From the NCBI GenBank assembly GCA_001579985.1, contig LRSR01012762.1:1-25181 (forward strand): DNA of 25,181 nucleotides, in the 5' to 3' direction. Positions 8,205-17,549 of the stretch are shown one piece after another. Position 1 is the first letter of the stretch, and each line of letters opens with the position of its first letter. Origin of the DNA: Hypsibius dujardini. Lineage: Eukaryota > Tardigrada > Eutardigrada > Parachela > Hypsibiidae. A program made the position numbers and the translations under genes. Under the pieces are notes generated by a model that was not told the DNA's origin, did not search any database, and worked only from the letters and a program-made list of their open reading frames with translations.

Positions 8205-8848
8205 TCAAATAGCGTCTCCACATGTTCGACCGCATTAATGAATTCCTCCGCCGATGTGAGCTTTATCCGTTCAGTCTGAAATCAGTAAAAGTCATATAAT
8301 ATCTCCAGACATTTTTTTGGAGAAAAAAAGCAGACAAAAAACTCACATCGCCTTCCAGTAGTTTGTGACGCTCCTGCCACTGCTCCTCCAGCTGGGCCAG
8401 CGCCCTGCTCTGCTCCTCCAACTGCGTCGGGAGGGTCGTGATGAGTGATGGAAGGAGTAGGTCGCCTCTGGCGGCGGTTGATGCGAATGGGACGACGATC
8501 CGCTCAGCGATTCCTTCGAGAAATCTTCCCTCGACGACGCTGACGATTTCTGCTCCGTTCTCGCACCACTTTTCCCACCGCCGTCGGCGTTGCGAAGCCT
8601 CTGCGCCACACTGTCTGATATCTGCAAGGAGAGAACGGCAGTGCGATGAGCGAGTGCGATGAAAATACCAAATCAGCAGGGGAATTTATTTTCCGTCAAT
8701 CAACCAATCTACCGACAACTGTCACCGCTTTAATCAAGCAGGGGAATTTATGGAGGCTCCCTTTTCGTGCGCCGGGGCAACTTACTGCGATGAGGCTGCT
8801 TTGTTCCCGCTCAAAGGACACTCCCCTGGTGGCTTGTTGATTCCCCAT
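8205..8848 (-). CDS. MIC19/MIC25-like MICOS subunit (CHCHD3/CHCHD6 family), frameshifted and without CHCH exon
   Basis: MIC19 and MIC25 shape mitochondrial cristae junctions. Exons (minus order): 8848-8786, 8621-8347, 8275-8205. Exon 1 gives MGNQQATRGVSFERE, matching the family's N-myristoylation start MGxxxSTRRVTFE, and joins in phase to ISDSVAQRLRNAD, the family's LSENVxxRM segment. Exon 2 ends in another frame with a typical coiled coil (QLEEQSRALAQLEEQWQERH). Exon 3, TERIKLTSAEEFINAVEHV, matches the family's KLTSEQFxEAAxKVE. Exon 2 is 275 nt, one short of a multiple of three, so it contains a frameshift (probably about 8420-8470) or an undetected non-GT-AG intron. Exon 3 ends with a good donor (ttga|gtgagt), but no twin-CX9C exon was found down to 7300. 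It may be a pseudogene, a sequencing error or a chimeric 5' part. Confidence 0.75.
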
Positions 8849-8939
8849 TTTGAAAAACAATCGGTGAAGGCGATGTCGGTGCTGTAGCAGGAGAAGGTGA
8901 GGCTGGCAGCGAAAAACAAATGAATAAACCAGCTGTTTC

Positions 8940-9195
8940 CCCCTGGAAAAAATCCCTTGTGGGGCTGAATGGGCCTTCCAGGGGGAGGGGCTCGCCCGAC
9001 CAAAGCCCCAGCTGTTTCCCCCCCCTGAAACAAATTCTTTTGTGATGCTGAATGGGCGTTCCAGAGGGATGGGGGCCGTTCCAGGGGGAGGGGCTCGTCC
9101 GACCAACGCTCCAGATGTTTCCCCCCTGAAAAAATTCCCTTGAGGGGCTGAATGGGCGTTCCAGGGGGGGGGCTCCCTCGACCAACGCTCCCATA
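8940..9195. repeat. GC-rich minisatellite, unit about 75-90 bp
   Basis: Three to four diverged units, each with TGGGCGTTCCAGGGG, GGGCTC(G/C)(C/T)C(C/T)CGACCA and a C-run followed by TGAAAAAATTCCCTTG. Related units occur at 16924-17040. The open frames here on the minus strand come from the repeat and are not supported as genes. Confidence 0.85.
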
Positions 9196-9351
9196 TGAAA
9201 GAACAGCGCCAATCAACACGAACACGATTCTGTGTTTAGGATCTTGATGGTAGCCAAAACCTGTCTGGAAGAATAAAAGATGAGAAGATGAGAATATTAA
9301 CAAAGGAGATTGGAAGAAAAAATGGCGGGGAAAGCGTAGTGGAAAAGTGTG

Positions 9352-9432
9352 AAAAAGTCACGAACACGGTTGCAAAAGTCACGAACACGTTCGCAAAAGT
9401 CACGAACACGTTCGCAAAAGTCGCGAACACTT
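9352..9432. repeat. 21-bp tandem repeat, about four units
   Basis: Units of AAAAGTCACGAACACGTTCG plus C; the middle two are nearly identical. The repeat is followed by GTGTTTGATTTCGAAGG at 9443, which also occurs near 7640 (GTGTTCGATTTCGAAGG). Confidence 0.85.
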
Positions 9433-9581
9433 TTAAAAAGTGGCGTGTTTGATTTCGAAGGTGGAACGAAAGATTGATTGACTGATTTATATTAAATTAA
9501 TGAAACGAGATGAACCTGATGAGACTGAAATCATTTTTCTACTTCAACAGCGACGGGGATTTTTCTTCCCCGATTGAAAAA

Positions 9582-11332
9582 ATGGATACAACACCGTCTT
9601 TGGCGCCTGTTTTTCTCGAGATTAATCGGAAAAATTTCCCCCAGTACGTTGACCACATAAAAAACACCTTGCAGCGTTCTTCGGTCGTCAGTTTTGCCGT
9701 CCACTCGACCGTCTGCCCGGACTCAGCCAAATGGAGCGTTGGTGAGTCTCTTCAGGAACACTACCTCCGACTCGCGAAGTTCAGCCTCAATCACAGCATC
9801 TTCGGACTGGGCATATCGTGCCTGGAGTATCATCCGGTGGATGAGGATCCAACGAAGAGCTCCTCCATGGCGGTGCGTAACTTCAACCTGACACTTGGCA
9901 CCGCGGCGGCTAGTGAAATGTCTCCGCAAGACGGCCGACGCATGCGGCAGATGGGCTACGACCTCAACTACGTAACCCGGGAAGCGGTGTATTACTACCG
10001 GGGGAAGGAGGACGTGGTGCCGAATCATCTAGAAGAGTCGAAAATGTTAAGGTGAGTTCCATTGTGAAATGAGTGGTTGATTGATGAGTTGACTGTTAAA
10101 ATAATAAGACGAGTTCCATTGTGAAATGAGTGGTTGATTGATGAGTTGATTGTTAAAATGTTAAGGCGAGTTCCATTGTGAAATGAGTGGTTGATTGATG
10201 AGTTGACTGTATACTGATTGTTGGACATTCGGTTGACTATCAGTTTATCCCAGCGGCATTTTGGTAGTATTTATTAATTCCTTATAATTAGTTGTTACTG
10301 GTACTGTATTGCATTGAATTTGTGATTTGAGCTGCGTAACGCGAGAAGGGATGGGGTACCGAATCATTTGGAAGATTCGTAGTGATTTTTATGTTGAAAT
10401 CAGCGGTTGATTGATGATTGACTGCTTACTCTAATGTTGGCTCGGTTGATTATCACAACGCGGTTTAGGTTTTATTTTGATTGGTATTATGTGTGACAGT
10501 ACTGTATTTGATTCATAATTTCAGCGGCGTAATAACGTGGGAAGCGGTGTGCCGAGTCATCTGGAAGATTTCGCGTGTTGAATCAGCGGTTGATTGATGA
10601 ATTAACTAACATGATAGTGACATCCCTCTCCCCGGAGGTTAAAATTTACCTCCAAGTTAAGCCTATTTTTTCGAAATTGTGTAGTAGTGTCATTGAGCCA
10701 AGCGTGTCATATTGATGGGGATTTATTTTCGCAGAGACATCTTCATCGCCCTGCACGGAAACGGTTCGCACCCGGTTGTGGTCAAGAACGGTTTCCTAAA
10801 TATCCTGATGGCGTATACCGCTCTTTCTGGACTGCCCGGTGATGGTGCGGATGAGTACCTGCAGCGACTTTTCTATCTGTTTCCGGGGAAGATCATCGAC
10901 TTGGGTGTGAGCGTGAAGGAATCAAGTCAAACTATCAGCGACGCCCAATTCGCCCAATTTGCCTTCCCTTTGGAAGGACTTGACAGCCTGGATGTTTTCT
11001 CCTTCGTCCACCCCGGAAGCGTAGATGCGAAAGCTAGTGGGCCGAATTTACAGTTTCCTGCGGTGCTGGACTCGTTCCGGAATTTGATGGAGTTTTCGAG
11101 GCGACTTGGAGGAGACTTGTCGAAGACGTCGCTGGCGACCGCCGTGGCTTCTTACGGAAACCGTCTAGTGTCCGTCGCAGCGCCACAACCTGTTCAGCTG
11201 CAGCTGCTGCCGGGATCGAAGTTTCGCCCGACGAAGAAGCGGAAGATAGAATTCGATTTCACGATTCCGCTGACGGCGTCGTCGAACGACGCCGGCATCT
11301 CCTCATCTTCCGACCCTCTCAAGCCGGTTTAG
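9582..11332 (+). CDS. TOE1-like CAF1-family protein, probable pseudonuclease, two exons
   Basis: TOE1 and its CAF1/PARN relatives are DEDD-type 3' exonucleases acting on RNA tails in the nucleus. Exons 9582-10051 and 10735-11332 join in phase 2 (L-R-D) to give 355 aa. ATG 9582 has a good context (aaaaaATGg); an upstream in-frame ATG at 9510 is possible. TOE1-like order is clear: FLEINRKNFPQYVDHI, then NHSIFGLGISCLEYHP, FNLTL, YRGKED, HPVVVKNGFLNILMAYTAL and LFPGKIIDLG. The catalytic AVDTE motif reads AVHST and the HNGLID motif reads KNGFLN, so three acidic metal ligands are lost while the D of KIIDLG remains. A basic TKKRKIE near the C terminus could be a nuclear signal. No zinc finger is seen. 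Likely a scaffold or regulator without nuclease activity (inference). Its last exon is duplicated at 18386-18943. Confidence 0.82.
10052..10734 (+). repeat. Intron built from decayed copies of the preceding exon end
   Basis: A 57-bp unit is repeated three times from 10054 (GAGTTCC starts at 10054, 10111 and 10168). Each unit is preceded by a copy of the exon tail: AAAATGTTAAG|GTGAG, AAAATAATAAG|ACGAG and AAAATGTTAAG|GCGAG. Two longer decayed copies of the exon end follow at 10331-10380 and 10524-10573 (CGTAAC..., GAATCATTTGGAAGA and GAGTCATCTGGAAGA). Both lack the same roughly 28-nt internal stretch. Confidence 0.8.
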
Positions 11333-11488
11333 AATATCCTTACTTCTTGGTTGTCGCACTGGTTCATTTCCTGTGATAAACAAACCCAGATTATTTTTTT
11401 TTGCGGACTTGAGTTTCATAGTTTGAATTAAAATGTAGCGCTGGTCAGTTCTCAATCGTTCCGACAGTCTGGAGAAAGTTGTCTGAGC

Positions 11489-11494
11489 AATAAA
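11489..11494 (+). terminator. Polyadenylation signal of the TOE1-like gene
   Basis: AATAAA 157 bp after the stop codon, within a conserved 3' flank. In the second copy the same place (about 19072-19077) reads TATAAA. Confidence 0.6.
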
Positions 11495-11967
11495 GCGTTG
11501 ATTAGTTGATATGCTTTAAGTCCATCAGTTAAGGCAAGGCAAGTCCAAGGCAAAAGTAGTGACTTCGAGCGTAACTACTGTAATATGGGAGAAAAATGAA
11601 CTGCAAATAAAAATATTCTTCATGAAATTGAGTTCAGATAATCAGGGCAGTAAATGAGTATCTTTATGGAGTCGACAGCGACGGCGTGAAGGTAATATAG
11701 ATCAGCAGCAGTGGTGGGGATTTCGAACAGCGCGACATCTACCTGTCTGTGCCTACTGAACACAAGTCTTTTCGTCATTACTCTATGACGCGATCGATTA
11801 TTATTCAATTCCCGCGTTTCTCACACAGACAGAATCAAATTGCAACGACCATTTTCAACCACTTTCGAAACAGCTACGATCGTGCAAAACGGCTTTGGAA
11901 AGAAAAATCTCTATGAACGCGGAAGTGCTGGAAAGTAGAGGAGGAGAAAGTGAATGCGTCCACCAGG

Positions 11968-12176
11968 TCAGACACCAAACACCGCCATCATCTGTTGGGA
12001 TTCGGCGGCCTCGCTCATGTTCTGTTGCTGCTCCAGGTGGTCAGTTCGAGCTTTCAATTCGTTGATGCTCTTCGTCTGGCTGGCGAACCGCTGATCAATG
12101 AGGATGAGCTGTAACACAAGTAAAGGAGCAAGTCAAGCACGACGTCTGTCTGTCGATGTGCTTTTACGATTTCAAA

Positions 12177-12237
<61 letters not shown>

Positions 12238-14567
12238 TTGTCTTGCTGGCTGTCTGCTCTGACAATCAGTCTACTAGGTAGCATACCTGCTGACGCAGCA
12301 TCATGTTCTCCTGCCCTCGCAGGCCATCATACGTGGCTCGGTTCTCCGGGGTCGTTCCACCCTGTGAAAAGGAAAAATGAGGTGATAGATGGCAGATGCA
12401 CACGCGCGGACAACGGCTAAAACTTCGCAACACGGACATACTCGAAGGTTCAGGAGCTCCCTAATCTGATCCTCCCCAGGCGTGAAATTCACCTGGAAAC
12501 AAAGAAGTTAACCGTGGATCGCGCAGTACTCAACTGAAGCGATACTAAGTCCCAAACAGACATGGATTCGAACGGAAACGCACCTGTATGGCTAGAGTGT
12601 CGATTGAGACCTGCTGAGCAGCACACACACGCCGCAGCTCGACGTTTTCGGCCTTCAGAGCAGCGATTTCATTCTCCTGCTTTTGCATGTTCTGCAGCAT
12701 CATGCCAATTTGCCGTTCCAGCTTGTCGATCCTCTCATCCTGGCTCTTGGTCTTCGCGTCCCATTTCTTGATCTGCCAAAGAAAATAAATTTAATTTCAG
12801 CTGCGGCAGTGAAGAGCCGAAAAATGTGGCAAACTCGAAGCTAGTATTATTTCAGTATAGTTAAAAGATATTATATATATATAATAATAATTATATTTAT
12901 AAATATTATTTATTGCTATTTACTGATTAACTCTTCTTAATAATTGTTTTATTTAAAGGGACCAGCTAAAATAGATAGTTATTTAAAAGCGCCCAATACA
13001 CATAATCAATATATTTAATCAATCAATTTATTTAAAGAAAATATTTTTAAGGCTGAAAATGAAAAATGCCAGAAAAGGAAAGGCCACATTTTCATCATTG
13101 AAAATGGGATTTTTAATCAAATATAGTGATAATATGTATTGGGCGCTTTTAAAAAACAATTTCTATTTTAGCTGGTGACTTTAAATAAAACAGTTATTAA
13201 AAACAAACTATCAATAAATAACAATAACACCTACTAAATGTAATTATTATATATATATAATATCAATAAAAAAAAGGATAAATAATATCTTTTAAATATA
13301 TTGAGACAACACTAGCTTCGAGCTTTTTAGGCATTTTTCAAGTGAAATAAGTAATAATTAACTTAACCATCTAAATTTAAATACCAGTAATTCATAATTA
13401 ATTTAATTATTTAAATATCATTAATTTATAATTAACTTAATTATTTTAATATCAGTAATTTATAATTTTTTTAATTATTTAAATATCATTTAAATACATA
13501 TTGTCTACTCGCAAGCATTCAATAAATAAGTGGCAGACTTACTCGGTTGATGAGATGGTTCATCACCGCGCGCACTTCCGGACCCATTGGCTGCGCCGCC
13601 AAAGCGACTTCCTGTGCCAATAATGCTTTCTCTTGGCCACGTTCAAATTCCTCCGCCGCTTTGTCCTTCTCCATTTCCTGCTGGCGGTAGACGTTCATCC
13701 ACGTGCGTTTGCGGATGGATGGATGCTCTAAAAATAAAATAAAAACAGGCACAAAATTTAAAAAAAACAAAGCAAAAAACAATTAGACATACAGTAATTG
13801 TGAATTTTATTTTTTTATTGATTTTTATTGATTGATAGGTTTATCTTTTTTCGAGAGACGAAACAAGGTTAAACTGTAAAAAAATTTAATAAAAGGTCTT
13901 TCACTTCAATTTCTAGTTTTATTCTAATTTAGTATAAGTTTTTGGCTACAGCAATTTTACCCCCACTTGCTGTGCATGGGGCCAAATATTACCCCGGCTA
14001 ATTTGCCCCTACCTAGGATGGAATAGAGCATGGACTTCCGCAGAAATGGTATTGCGCCAAGACAAGCAGACAGACAGACAAACAGACAGACAAACAGACA
14101 AGCAGACAAACAGACAGACACAGACAGACAGACAGACAGACAGACAGCCAGACAGACAGACAGACAAACAGACAGACACGCCGACGCATAGAAAAACTGC
14201 CAGCCTGCCTGGGTGTCTGTTTGTTATGAATGCAGGTAGGGATAAAATAGCCAGGGTGCTATTGGGGCGCTCATGACGTGGGGTAAATCAGCCGGGGTTT
14301 TATTTTGCCCCTGGTAGGGGCGAAATAGCCGGGGTGCTATCAGGTCCCTAGTAATGTTTGCATGTAGGGGTAAAATAGTCGGGGTTCTATTTTGCCCCGA
14401 AATCAGGGATAAAATAGCCACTTCGTAAGTTTTTAATTCCAGATCGCAATAACAAAGGCAGATAATTACGCTCCCTTACCGAGCATTGCAAAAGGGAAGT
14501 AGTCGGCCTGGTCATCGCCGGCATCGTCCTGCGGAACGTCACGGATGTTGCTTTCGTAGTTTGCCAT
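11968..14567 (-). CDS. Coiled-coil protein, intact paralogue (copy 2), 242 aa, six exons
   Basis: Exons (minus order): 14567-14480, 13727-13543, 12772-12584, 12492-12442, 12361-12287, 12108-11968. All introns are GT-AG and phases agree (243 codons with stop). The start MANYESNIRDVPQDDAGDDQ is acidic and is followed by DYFPFAMLEHPSIRKRTWM. The rest is nearly continuous amphipathic helix (YRQQEMEKDKAAEEFERGQE, DKLERQIGMMLQNMQKQENE, INELKART) and ends QQMMAVFGV. The family was not recognised; a coiled-coil assembly or adaptor role is inferred from sequence character only. Against copy 1 it has the start exon and one extra heptad in exon 3 (within KQENEIAALKAENVEL). Intron 1 carries GACA repeats and a tandem block; intron 2 carries a foldback element; intron 5 carries CTGT repeats. 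It is probably the functional member of the pair. Confidence 0.78.
12179..12243. repeat. CTGT microsatellite in intron 5 of copy 2
   Basis: About 16 units of (CTGT) with two TTGT variants, at the position equivalent to 5583-5795. Confidence 0.9.
12828..13340. mobile_element. AT-rich foldback element in intron 2 of copy 2
   Basis: Homologue of the element at 6337-7025, with a single left arm and about 513 bp long. The ends (GAAAAATGTGGCAAACTCGAA and its inverse ending GCATTTTTCA) and the inner arms (GCCCAATACACATAATCAAT with its inverse near 13120-13142) pair. It predates the segmental duplication. Confidence 0.75.
13372..13500. repeat. AT-rich tandem repeat, about 40-bp units
   Basis: Three imperfect units containing TTTAATTATTTAAATATCA(T/G)TAATT(T/C)ATAATTAA. 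The corresponding place in copy 1 (about 7055-7081) has a single short version, so this array expanded in unit 2. Confidence 0.65.
13950..14435. repeat. Tandem block of TAGGGG/AAAATAGCC motifs interrupted by GACA repeats (intron 1 of copy 2)
   Basis: At 14230-14430 a unit of roughly 55-70 bp recurs with GGG(A/G)(T/C)(A/G)AAATAG(C/T)C(A/G)GGGT and TATTTTGCCCC. At 13955-14015 related motifs appear on the other strand (TTTTACCCCCAC, ATTACCCCGGCTAATTTGCC). A (GACA)n tract lies between at 14063-14180. The whole block is in intron 1 of the coiled-coil gene. Confidence 0.7.
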
Positions 14568-14619
14568 TGCCTGTCAATCAACAACAACAACAACAACAAT
14601 AACAATAAAAATTTCATTA

Positions 14620-15440
14620 AGCAGGAAATTGAGGAAGATGCGGGGTTTAACTTTGAAAGGTTGAGAATTGTCTGTCTTTCTGTCTGTCTGTCTGCCTGTC
14701 TGTGTGTGTATGTTTGTCTGTTTGTTTGTCTGTCTGTCTCCCCTTACGACTCCTTGTCAAACTGAAAAATTCGCTTGATTACTCGATACACAAGACCGTA
14801 ATAATGTTTAAAATTGGGATTGTAAAATTAAGTTTGAAGAACTAAACTGCAACTAAACGTTTTATTTATTAAACATTAAAATGGGCAAAAAATTGATAAT
14901 CTAATATTACCAAACTTGGAAACTATATACAATAAAAGAATCTGAAGTGTAAAGCTCATAGAAATTTAAACGTTATGCTAAACAACAAGTACACTTATTG
15001 CAGCTAATACAGTTTAACTATTTAAAAACATCGTAATTGCGATCTATTTCACAAATAAATCAAAAGAGGAAGTTTGAAAGAAAAAAGAAAAAATCTTATA
15101 TCAGCTTCGATATATAAATTTTCAGACACTAAAGGATTTACGAAAATCCTAAAATAAGTTGTATAAGTTGTGGAATTTAAATTCGAATTGTAACCAACTT
15201 CAAGGTTTTATAAAACAAAACCTATCAAAATACAAAATACTAAAAGTTTTAGCAAAATCTTAAAACACTTTCTAGTTAAATTTAAAATCACCTTGACCTT
15301 GAGATGGAGGATGAGTCTCCAAAGTTCTTCGTATGAAAATGGATCGCAAAGTATTTGTAAGACCTGTCGAAATAATTTTTCTCCGAGAGAGAAATGAAGC
15401 AAAAGTGGAATTTTCAACTGACAAAAGCCTTGCGCAAACC
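14620..15440. other. AT-rich region upstream of the copy 2 start codon, no gene seen
   Basis: Holds a short AAC/AACAAC run (14579-14600), a CTGT microsatellite (14670-14740) and AT-rich sequence without convincing exons. The 5' UTR and promoter of the copy 2 gene should lie here, but no clear TATA or initiator motif was identified. Confidence 0.4.
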
Positions 15441-15446
15441 GAACTA

Positions 15447-15660
15447 AGTACGCCTCATTTCGTTGCATCAGCGTTGTTGGCCTGCCTTGTTACCGAGGTA
15501 GAGAAAGGAAGGAAGGGTGGAGCACATTTGCCATTTGCATATCCCTCCAACTTCGATGCCAACGGCGGGGCCGAAGCTCTTCCCCCATTGGCTGGCAGTT
15601 CGACGCGGGGCCCTGTCAACCAACTCTGAATTTCCGATCCGCGATGCTCGTCGCTGAGAA
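15447..15660. repeat. Homologous block shared with 7297-7520
   Basis: Carries GGCCTGCCTTGTTACCGAGG and the downstream motifs of the unit 1 block. Here it is separated from the coiled-coil exon by about 1.7 kb, which indicates a deletion in unit 1. AT-rich DNA from 15680 to about 16580 has no supported gene. Confidence 0.7.
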
Positions 15661-16587
15661 GCACTTAACCCGGCCGTCGTTTTATTTTTAATTAATTATA
15701 GTTTACCTCAAATTTCAGGTTTTTATTTCGCAGCCAAATGAATAAAACAATGAGAATATAATTATTACTTGAAGCCACTAACGGGTTTGAAGTTATTAAC
15801 TATAATGATAAGTGTTTCTTTTAGTTAAGTTTTAATTAATTAAGTTTTAGTTAATTATGGTTTTTCTGAAACCTTTTGTTTCAGAATTTTATTTGAACAC
15901 TAAAAATATTAAGACGTAAAAAATTAAATTATTAATCATCATGAAGTTTGAATTTATTATCTATAATCATTAAATCTGTTTTCGTTTCGTTTTAGTTGAC
16001 TAATTCTACCTGAAACTTTTAGTTAACTGATTTTATTCACTAATTCTTACTTCTTCATTTTTTAGTTTCTAAATAAGATTCTACGTTTGGAATTTTATTA
16101 CGAGACTTAATTACAGATAATAAATTTGAGTAAATTAATACTAAATAAATTCCATAGTAAGAATTAATCATTAAAATGTTTGCCATTCGTACTTCCTCTT
16201 TGATGCCTCACAATCAGCCTTCCTTAAGTTGTAATGCCTGTTGTGCATGTGCACGAGTCCAAGAAAGCTGTAGCTGTGTTCTTGTCCGGTTGTTTAAAAT
16301 TGGTCTGAAATCTTACCAACTCGGAACAAGAGCTATGCCCGGAACTGTTGCGAGAATTTTTGTCGGAAAATCCGACGCGGTCTTTCAGAGAAAAACAAAA
16401 GACTGAGTGACGCCCAATCATTCCATCAATCAACCCATCATTTGTCTACCCGAAAAAGCAAAAACATGTTCACGAAAAAACCGCGCGGAGATACGTATTC
16501 ACGAACTTCCTGGGTCCCTGCGGGGGAGGGGGGGGGTCCTATAATGCAGAGTTCTGGTACTGTGTACGCAGAGGGCAAAAAACCTTG

Positions 16588-16671
16588 CGCTGACCGAGTC
16601 AAGCCACCACGCTCGTTCGACGCGTGTCTTTCGTACACAGCCACGCGTTGAATTGCTTGATTCGGTCAGCG
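16588..16671. other. Hairpin, 19-bp arms, counterpart of 7551-7620
   Basis: CGCTGACCGAGTCAAGCCA pairs with TTGCTTGATTCGGTCAGCG (two mismatches or G-T pairs). It shares the core CGAGTCAAGCCA and GCTCGTTC with the unit 1 hairpin, but the outer pairs differ. Confidence 0.7.
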
Positions 16672-16923
16672 GAAGATTTTTGCCACGTGTGTTTACACCA
16701 CACAGACATTGCCACGTGTGTACCTGCTATATGCAGGCACCGGTATAAACAAACATATACACACCTCGTAGGTATCCCTTTAGACATCCATGACCACGTA
16801 TGTCATCATTATAACCCAAACAACTGTATGAAGACCTCACGGTACATGCAGATACATAATAACATAAAATTCCCATAATTTCTGCACATATCCCCAGCTG
16901 GATGGTATAGATGACAGTTAAGT

Positions 16924-17068
16924 AGTATGGGCGTTCCAGGGGAGAGGGGCTCGCCCGACCAACGCTCCAGCTGTTCCCCCCTAAAAAAAATTCCCTTGTG
17001 GGGCAGAATGGGCGTTCCAGGGGGGGGGGCTCGCCCGACAGACAGACAGACAGACAGACGGACAGACA
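16924..17068. repeat. GC-rich minisatellite joined to GACA microsatellite
   Basis: About 1.5 units of the 8940-9195 minisatellite (GGGCGTTCCAGGGG, GGCTCGCCCGACCAACGCTC), ending directly in (GACA)n at 17037-17068. The minisatellite's own CCCGACA seems to seed the microsatellite. Confidence 0.85.
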
Positions 17069-17146
17069 GACGAGCAACTGGCGGTGCAGAAAATAGCCGT
17101 CCTCGTCCAACCGTGCCCGACTCATTAGACTGCCTGAAATTCATTT

Positions 17147-17385
17147 ACACGGCAGATACTGCGAATCGTTCAAAGTCGCTGACAGTGCCTCCAAATCCGG
17201 CTGCTTCATCGAAAATCCCTAAGTGCCTCTTCGGCATCCACCGAGTCATCGATCACCTAGTGAGTGACCGTTTCGTCCAATGCTCCTTGCGGGTGGAATG
17301 TCACAATGCCGCCTCCGCGTTCCCGATCCGTTTCCTCAAGAGGTCGACGCGTGCCTTTGAGACCGGAATGATGGAGATAATCACT
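17147..17385 (-). pseudogene. Possible broken exon(s) of an unidentified gene
   Basis: After a strong acceptor on the minus strand (T-run, then CCGCAG, ending 17386) a frame reads SDYLHHSGLKGTRRPLEETD and then RERGGGIVTFHPQGALDETV. It meets TAG at 17257-17259 and continues in the same frame as VIDDSVDAEEALRDF. A shift of frame then gives FDEAAGFGGTVSDFERFAV with a stop at 17147. This looks like one coding region with a nonsense change and a frameshift. A 48-nt intron (GTGACA...CTAG) that removes the stop is the alternative. The family was not recognised. Confidence 0.35.
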
Positions 17386-17549
17386 CTGCGGAAAAAAACA
17401 GTCAATTCCGGAAGGGGTTCCGGTGGTCGAACTTTCCAAAGGTGCGGGTTTCGTGCAGGAAATTTCTGGCAATTTCTGGCAGACGCCCATGCATTTTCTT
17501 GTACGAAAAAAATGCAACAAGAAAACATGTTAGTACAGTGTCTCGCTTA

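Larger units (their letters stand above)
4927..11505. repeat. Tandem segmental duplication, unit 1
   Basis: Homologous in order to 11555-19095. Shared blocks: the coiled-coil gene with flank and intron 2 foldback element (4927-7290 vs 11555-13700); a 220-bp block (7297-7520 vs 15447-15660); a hairpin (7551-7620 vs 16588-16671); a GC-rich minisatellite (8940-9190 vs 16924-17040); and the TOE1-like last exon with 3' flank (10775-11505 vs 18386-19095). Unit 1 lacks the equivalent of about 13700-15440. The MIC19-like gene, the H2B fragment and the first TOE1 exon have no recognised counterpart in unit 2. Confidence 0.8.

Noticed and set aside
8696-9303. Three overlapping minus-strand open frames with Pro/Gly-rich repeats
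   Set aside because: They arise from the GC-rich minisatellite. Three frames are open at once, with no splice signals or family resemblance.
9236-9430. Minus-strand frame of FATFANVFVTF repeats
   Set aside because: Translation of the 21-bp tandem repeat.
16176-16406. 76-codon plus-strand frame
   Set aside because: No family resemblance, no supporting splice structure, and it lies in unit 2 sequence with no conserved counterpart in unit 1.
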